From Alphaproteobacteria bacterium (lineage in GTDB: Bacteria; Pseudomonadota; Alphaproteobacteria; JAEULC01): a DNA stretch of 8,041 nt. Under the pieces are notes generated by a model. It saw only the letters and a program-made list of their open reading frames with translations, was not told the DNA's origin and made no database searches. Numbering within the stretch: the stretch's first letter is position 1; each line of letters begins with the position of its first letter. The stretch covers positions 1 to 8,041 of the forward strand of contig JADZDN010000014.1 of NCBI GenBank assembly GCA_020851015.1. Reading direction: 5' to 3'. Positions 4,899-8,041 of the stretch are shown piece by piece. A program made the position numbers and the translations under genes.

Positions 4899-7403
4899 AT
4901 GCCGCAACCCGCCATTCGACCGGGGCCTCCGATGGAGGCGCTGCCCGAGGCCTTTGCGCGCTGGTTCGCCCGGCGCGGCTGGACCCCGCACCGCCACCAG
5001 CTGGCCCTGCTGGCGGCCGCGCGCGCCGGGCGTTCGACCTTGCTGGTAGCGCCGACGGGCGGCGGCAAGACGCTGGCCGGCTTCCTGCCCAGCCTGGTCG
5101 ACCTGGCCGAGGCGCCGACGGGCGGCGGCAAGCCGGGGTTGCACACGCTCTACGTCTCGCCGCTGAAGGCGCTGGCCGTGGACATCCACCGCAACCTGGA
5201 GCAGCCGATCGACGAGATGGGGCTGGGCATCCGCGTCGAGACCCGTACCGGCGACACGCCCCAGGCCAAGCGCCAGCGCCAGCGCCGCGATCCGCCGCAT
5301 ATGCTGCTGACCACGCCCGAGTCCCTCGCGCTGCTGCTGTCCTATGCCGACGCGCCGGCGATGTTCGCCGGCCTGCGCGCGATCGTGGTGGACGAGTTGC
5401 ACGCCATGGCCGGCAACAAGCGCGGCGACCTGCTGGCCCTCGGTCTCGCGCGGCTGCGGCGGCTGGCCCCGCGATGCCGCGTCAGCGGGCTGTCGGCCAC
5501 GGTCGCTTTCCCCGATGCGCTGGCGGCCTGGCTCGGCTCGGGCGGGGCGCCGGTCGACATCCTGACGGCCGGCGGCGCCAAGCAGGCGGAAATCGCGATC
5601 CTGAAGACCGCCGAGCGCATGCCCTGGGCCGGGCACATGGCGCTGTTCTCGATGCCGGAGGTCTACCAAGCGATCAAGCAGGCCGGCACGACGCTGGTGT
5701 TCGTCAATACCCGCGCGCAGGCCGAGCTGGTGTTCCAGGCCCTGTGGCGGCTCAACGACGACGGCCTGGCGATCGCGCTGCACCACGGGTCGCTGGCGGT
5801 CGAGCAGCGCCGCAAGGTCGAGGCGGCGATGGCGGGCGGCAAGCTGCGCGCGGTGGTCGCGACGTCCTCGCTCGACCTCGGCGTCGATTGGGCGGCCGTC
5901 GACCTGGTGCTGCAGGTCGGCGCGCCCAAGGGCGCCAGCCGGCTGGTCCAGCGCGTCGGCCGCGCCAACCACCGCCTCGACCTGCCCAGCCGCGCGCTGC
6001 TGGTGCCCGCCAACCGCTTCGAGGTGCTGGAGTGCCGCGCGGCAATGGACGCGGTGGCCGAGGGCACGCTGGACGGCGATCCGCCGCGGCCCGGCGCGCT
6101 GGATGTGCTGGCGCAGCACCTGCTCGGCGCGGCCTGCTGCGCGCCGTTCGACGCCGAGGCCATGTACGCGGAGGTCACCACTGCCCAGCCCTATGCCGCG
6201 ATGCCGCGCCAGGACTTCGACGATGCCTTGGGCTTCGTCGCCAGCGGCGGCTACGCGCTGCGCGCCTACGAGCAGTGGCACCGGCTGCGCCGCGGGCCGG
6301 ACGGCAAGTGGCGGGTCGCCTCGCCCGCCGTGGTCAGGCGCTACCGGATGAATGTCGGCACGATCGTCGAAAGCCCGATGCTCTACGTGCGCCTGCGCCG
6401 CGGGCCGATCCTGGGCGAGGTGGAGGAGTATTTCGCGCAGTTCCTCGTTCCAGGCGATACGTTCATGTTCGCCGGCCGCCTGCTGCAATTCGACGGCATC
6501 CGCGAGCATACCGTGCATTGCAGCCCGGCCAGCGGCGGCGAGCCCAAGGTGCCGGCCTATGCCGGCGGCCGGCTGCCGCTCACCACCCAGCTTGCCGAGC
6601 GCGTCCGCGCGCTGCTGGCGGACCGGCGGCGCTGGCGCGACCTGCCGGCCTCGGTCTCGGAGTGGCTGCGGCTGCAGGAGTGGAAGTCGGTGCTGCCCCC
6701 GCGCGACGGGCTTTTGGTCGAGACGTTCCCGCGCGGCGACCGCGGGCGCGAGAAGCACTACCTGGTGGCCTATTGCTTCGAGGGGCGCAACGCGCACCAG
6801 ACGCTGGGCATGCTGCTGACGCGGCGCATGGAGCGCCTGGGAATGATGCCGCTCGGCTTTGTCGCGACCGACTACGTGCTGGGCGCGTGGAGCCTGAAGC
6901 CGGTGGCCGGGCGCGACATCGCCGCGCTGTTCGACGAGGACATGCTGGGCGACGACCTGGAGGCGTGGATGGACGAATCCAGCATGCTGAAACGGTGCTT
7001 CCGCAACGTCGCGGTGATCGCCGGGTTGATCGAGCGCCGCCATCCCGGCCAGGAGAAGACGGGCCGCCAGGTCACGTTCAACGCCGACCTGATCTACGAC
7101 GTGCTGCGCCGCCATGACCCGAGCCACATCCTGTTGCGCGCCACCCGCGCGGACGCGGCGTCCGGACTTACCGACGTCGGACGGCTGTCCGCGTTCCTCC
7201 GGCGCGTGAAGGGGCGCATCGCCCATCGCGCGCTCGACCAGGTTTCGCCGCTGGCCCTGCCCGTGCTGCTGGACATCGGCCGCGAGCAGGTCGCGGGCGG
7301 CGCGCTCGATCACATGCTCGACGAGGCGTCGCGCGAAGCCGAAGAGGAGGCGCTGATCGCCGAGGCGCTGTCGGTCCCGGCGCAGGGGGGACTGCCGCTC
7401 TAG
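4899..7403 (+). CDS. Ligase-associated Lhr-type DEXH-box helicase
   Basis: This 834-residue superfamily 2 enzyme is expected to move 3' to 5' along single-stranded DNA using ATP and to unwind duplexes in repair. Helicase motifs appear in order: I APTGGGKT (51-58), Ia VSPLKAL (86-92), Ib TTPES (138-142), II DELH (165-168), III SAT (199-201), IV LVFVNTR (266-272), V ATSSLDLGVD (321-330) and VI QRVGRANHR (351-359). A winged-helix region and a C-terminal Lhr-core/DEAD-associated domain follow. Length and motifs fit 'DEXH box helicase, DNA ligase-associated' (TIGR04121, from memory); the long extra C-terminal part of full-length Lhr is absent. An in-frame ATG at 4932 with a weak upstream GGGG is an alternative start; homologues recalled from memory often begin close to the WFARRGW segment. 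Just after motif I, the sequence APTGGGK is repeated at residues 72-78. The phosphoesterase gene often found with it is not downstream. Confidence 0.95.
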   Translation: MPQPAIRPGPPMEALPEAFARWFARRGWTPHRHQLALLAAARAGRSTLLVAPTGGGKTLAGFLPSLVDLAEAPTGGGKPGLHTLYVSPLKALAVDIHRNLEQPIDEMGLGIRVETRTGDTPQAKRQRQRRDPPHMLLTTPESLALLLSYADAPAMFAGLRAIVVDELHAMAGNKRGDLLALGLARLRRLAPRCRVSGLSATVAFPDALAAWLGSGGAPVDILTAGGAKQAEIAILKTAERMPWAGHMALFSMPEVYQAIKQAGTTLVFVNTRAQAELVFQALWRLNDDGLAIALHHGSLAVEQRRKVEAAMAGGKLRAVVATSSLDLGVDWAAVDLVLQVGAPKGASRLVQRVGRANHRLDLPSRALLVPANRFEVLECRAAMDAVAEGTLDGDPPRPGALDVLAQHLLGAACCAPFDAEAMYAEVTTAQPYAAMPRQDFDDALGFVASGGYALRAYEQWHRLRRGPDGKWRVASPAVVRRYRMNVGTIVESPMLYVRLRRGPILGEVEEYFAQFLVPGDTFMFAGRLLQFDGIREHTVHCSPASGGEPKVPAYAGGRLPLTTQLAERVRALLADRRRWRDLPASVSEWLRLQEWKSVLPPRDGLLVETFPRGDRGREKHYLVAYCFEGRNAHQTLGMLLTRRMERLGMMPLGFVATDYVLGAWSLKPVAGRDIAALFDEDMLGDDLEAWMDESSMLKRCFRNVAVIAGLIERRHPGQEKTGRQVTFNADLIYDVLRRHDPSHILLRATRADAASGLTDVGRLSAFLRRVKGRIAHRALDQVSPLALPVLLDIGREQVAGGALDHMLDEASREAEEEALIAEALSVPAQGGLPL
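5049..5132 (+). repeat. Exact 21-nt direct repeat coding APTGGGK twice in the helicase
   Basis: Bases 5049-5069 and 5112-5132 are identical and 63 bp (21 codons) apart, in the same frame. The first copy is the true Walker A loop (followed by Thr58). The second (residues 72-78) is followed by Pro79 instead of Thr or Ser, and it lies in the loop before motif Ia, so it should not bind nucleotide. Confidence 0.9.
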
Positions 7404-7451
7404 CGCCGAGTCGACGGTCTCGTAAATACGGTGGTAGTGTTACGCAGTCTG

Positions 7452-7475
7452 GCGCCGGAACGATCGCGCCGGCGC
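7452..7475 (+). other. Hairpin in the 112-bp gap between helicase and transporter gene
   Basis: GCGCCGG (7452-7458) can pair with CCGGCGC (7469-7475) around a 10-base loop. No T-tract follows, so an efficient intrinsic terminator is unlikely. It may weakly terminate helicase transcription or form part of the leader of the downstream gene. A poor promoter-like pair, TCGACG (7411-7416) and TAGTGT (7435-7440), lies upstream of it and would put the hairpin in the leader. Nothing else is recognised in 7404-7515. Confidence 0.3.
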
Positions 7476-7515
7476 GCGTCTTGCGTCCATGCCAGTTCAC
7501 CAACAGGGGGTATTC

Positions 7516-8041
7516 ATGAGACACATCCAAGGCTTCGTACTTGCCATGGCGGCTTGCGCGGCGGCCGCCGCGCTGCCGATTTCCCCGGCAAACGCCCAGG
7601 CGACGGTCGCCGCGATCAAGCAGCGCGGGGTGTTGAACTGCGGCGTCGATTCCGGCATTCCGGGCTTCGCCTACCAGGACAAGGCCGGCAAGTGGATCGG
7701 GTTCGACGTCGACTATTGCCGCGCGCTGGCCGCCGCCGTGCTGGGGGATTCCGAGAAGATCAAGTATGTCGGCACCACCGCCAAGGTGCGCTTTACCGTG
7801 CTGCAGGGCGGCGAAATCGACGTGCTGATCCGCGATTCCACGCTGACCTTCACGCGCAACACGCAATTGGGCCTTGACGGCACGGCGGTCAATTTCTACG
7901 CCGGCCAGGGCTTCATGGTGCGCAAGAAGCTGAACGCCAAGAAGGTCGTCGACCTGAACGGCTCGACCCAGTGCATGGTCACGGGCGCCACGCTCGAGCT
8001 CAATGTCGCCGACTATGCGCGCTCGAAGAACGTGAAGATCG
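7516..8041 (+). CDS. Amino-acid ABC transporter substrate-binding protein, AapJ-like (3' end outside window)
   Basis: This is the first 175 residues of a periplasmic solute-binding protein (bacterial SBP family 3) that would deliver amino acids to an ABC importer. The ATG at 7516 has a strong Shine-Dalgarno sequence (AGGGGG at 7505-7510, 5 bases away). A Sec signal peptide is visible: basic start, hydrophobic alanine-rich core, and probable cleavage after ANA (residue 27). The mature part reads IKQRGVLNCGVD, WIGFDVDYCRALAAAVLGD, VRFTVLQGGEIDVL and NFYAGQGFMV, close to general L-amino-acid-binding proteins of the AapJ/BztA type. The three cysteines (in LNCGV, DYCRA and TQCMV) match positions I recall as conserved there. 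In the ligand-contact region, STLTFTRN replaces the usual TTWT-S/T-RD pattern, so the specificity may differ. Permease and ATPase genes would be expected downstream. It appears unrelated to the repair genes. Confidence 0.92.
   Translation, partial: MRHIQGFVLAMAACAAAAALPISPANAQATVAAIKQRGVLNCGVDSGIPGFAYQDKAGKWIGFDVDYCRALAAAVLGDSEKIKYVGTTAKVRFTVLQGGEIDVLIRDSTLTFTRNTQLGLDGTAVNFYAGQGFMVRKKLNAKKVVDLNGSTQCMVTGATLELNVADYARSKNVKI

Noticed and set aside
4826..7117. A 763-codon plus-strand open frame overlapping the helicase in another frame
   Set aside because: Arg/Ala/Gly-rich with no domain; it is a frame shadow of the helicase gene.
4650..7313. An 887-codon open frame on the minus strand, antisense to the helicase
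   Set aside because: Its product is rich in Gln, His, Arg and Ala with no recognisable domain, as expected when GC-rich codons are read in the opposite frame. The plus strand has every helicase motif.
7431..7877. A plus-strand open frame in another frame over the binding-protein gene
   Set aside because: It crosses the intergenic gap and ends inside the binding-protein gene, whose own frame has a signal peptide, a Shine-Dalgarno sequence and clear family motifs.
1..8041. Search for CRISPR arrays, insertion sequences, tRNA genes, att sites and toxin-antitoxin pairs
   Set aside because: No regularly spaced repeats, transposase motifs, terminal inverted repeats or cloverleaf sequences were recognised. 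Nearly all of the window is accounted for by six genes with short gaps.

Overview
The window is very GC-rich (well above 60% by eye) and its third codon positions are almost all G or C. The gene types suggest a free-living, motile alphaproteobacterium, perhaps of the Rhodospirillales or a related order. The main clues are a soluble PAS-PAS chemoreceptor, a small PAS_5-type protein, an AapJ-like amino-acid-binding protein and the ligase-associated DNA repair set. No rRNA or tRNA gene is visible, so the taxonomy is inference.

Layout from left to right. (1) Bases 2-1210 (+) are the 3' part of a methyl-accepting chemotaxis protein with tandem PAS domains. A strong hairpin separates its end from the converging ligase gene. 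(2) Bases 1243-3875 (-) hold a two-gene operon: a beta-CASP putative exonuclease followed, with an ATGA overlap, by an ATP-dependent DNA ligase. (3) Bases 3923-4327 (+) encode a HIT-family protein divergent from the exonuclease. (4) Bases 4324-4827 (-) encode a small PAS_5-like protein whose stop codon overlaps the HIT stop on the opposite strand. (5) Bases 4899-7403 (+) encode an Lhr-type DEXH helicase divergent from the PAS gene. (6) Bases 7516-8041 (+) are the 5' part of a periplasmic amino-acid-binding protein of an ABC transporter, with a signal peptide.

The exonuclease, ligase and helicase are three of the four members of the known 'DNA ligase-associated' repair cluster of bacteria. The fourth, a metallophosphoesterase nuclease, is not in this window: the helicase is followed by a 112-bp gap and then the transporter gene. 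The set is also split, with the helicase on the other strand and a HIT gene and a PAS gene lying between. The HIT gene next to an ATP-dependent ligase invites comparison with aprataxin, a HIT enzyme that removes AMP left on DNA by abortive ligation. That functional link is only a hypothesis.

The core genes belong to described families, so I do not claim a wholly new system. The points most worth following are the split cluster with its HIT and PAS inserts, a duplicated P-loop sequence inside the helicase, and the compact divergent promoter regions that suggest leaderless transcripts. No stretch longer than 300 bases lacks a gene.
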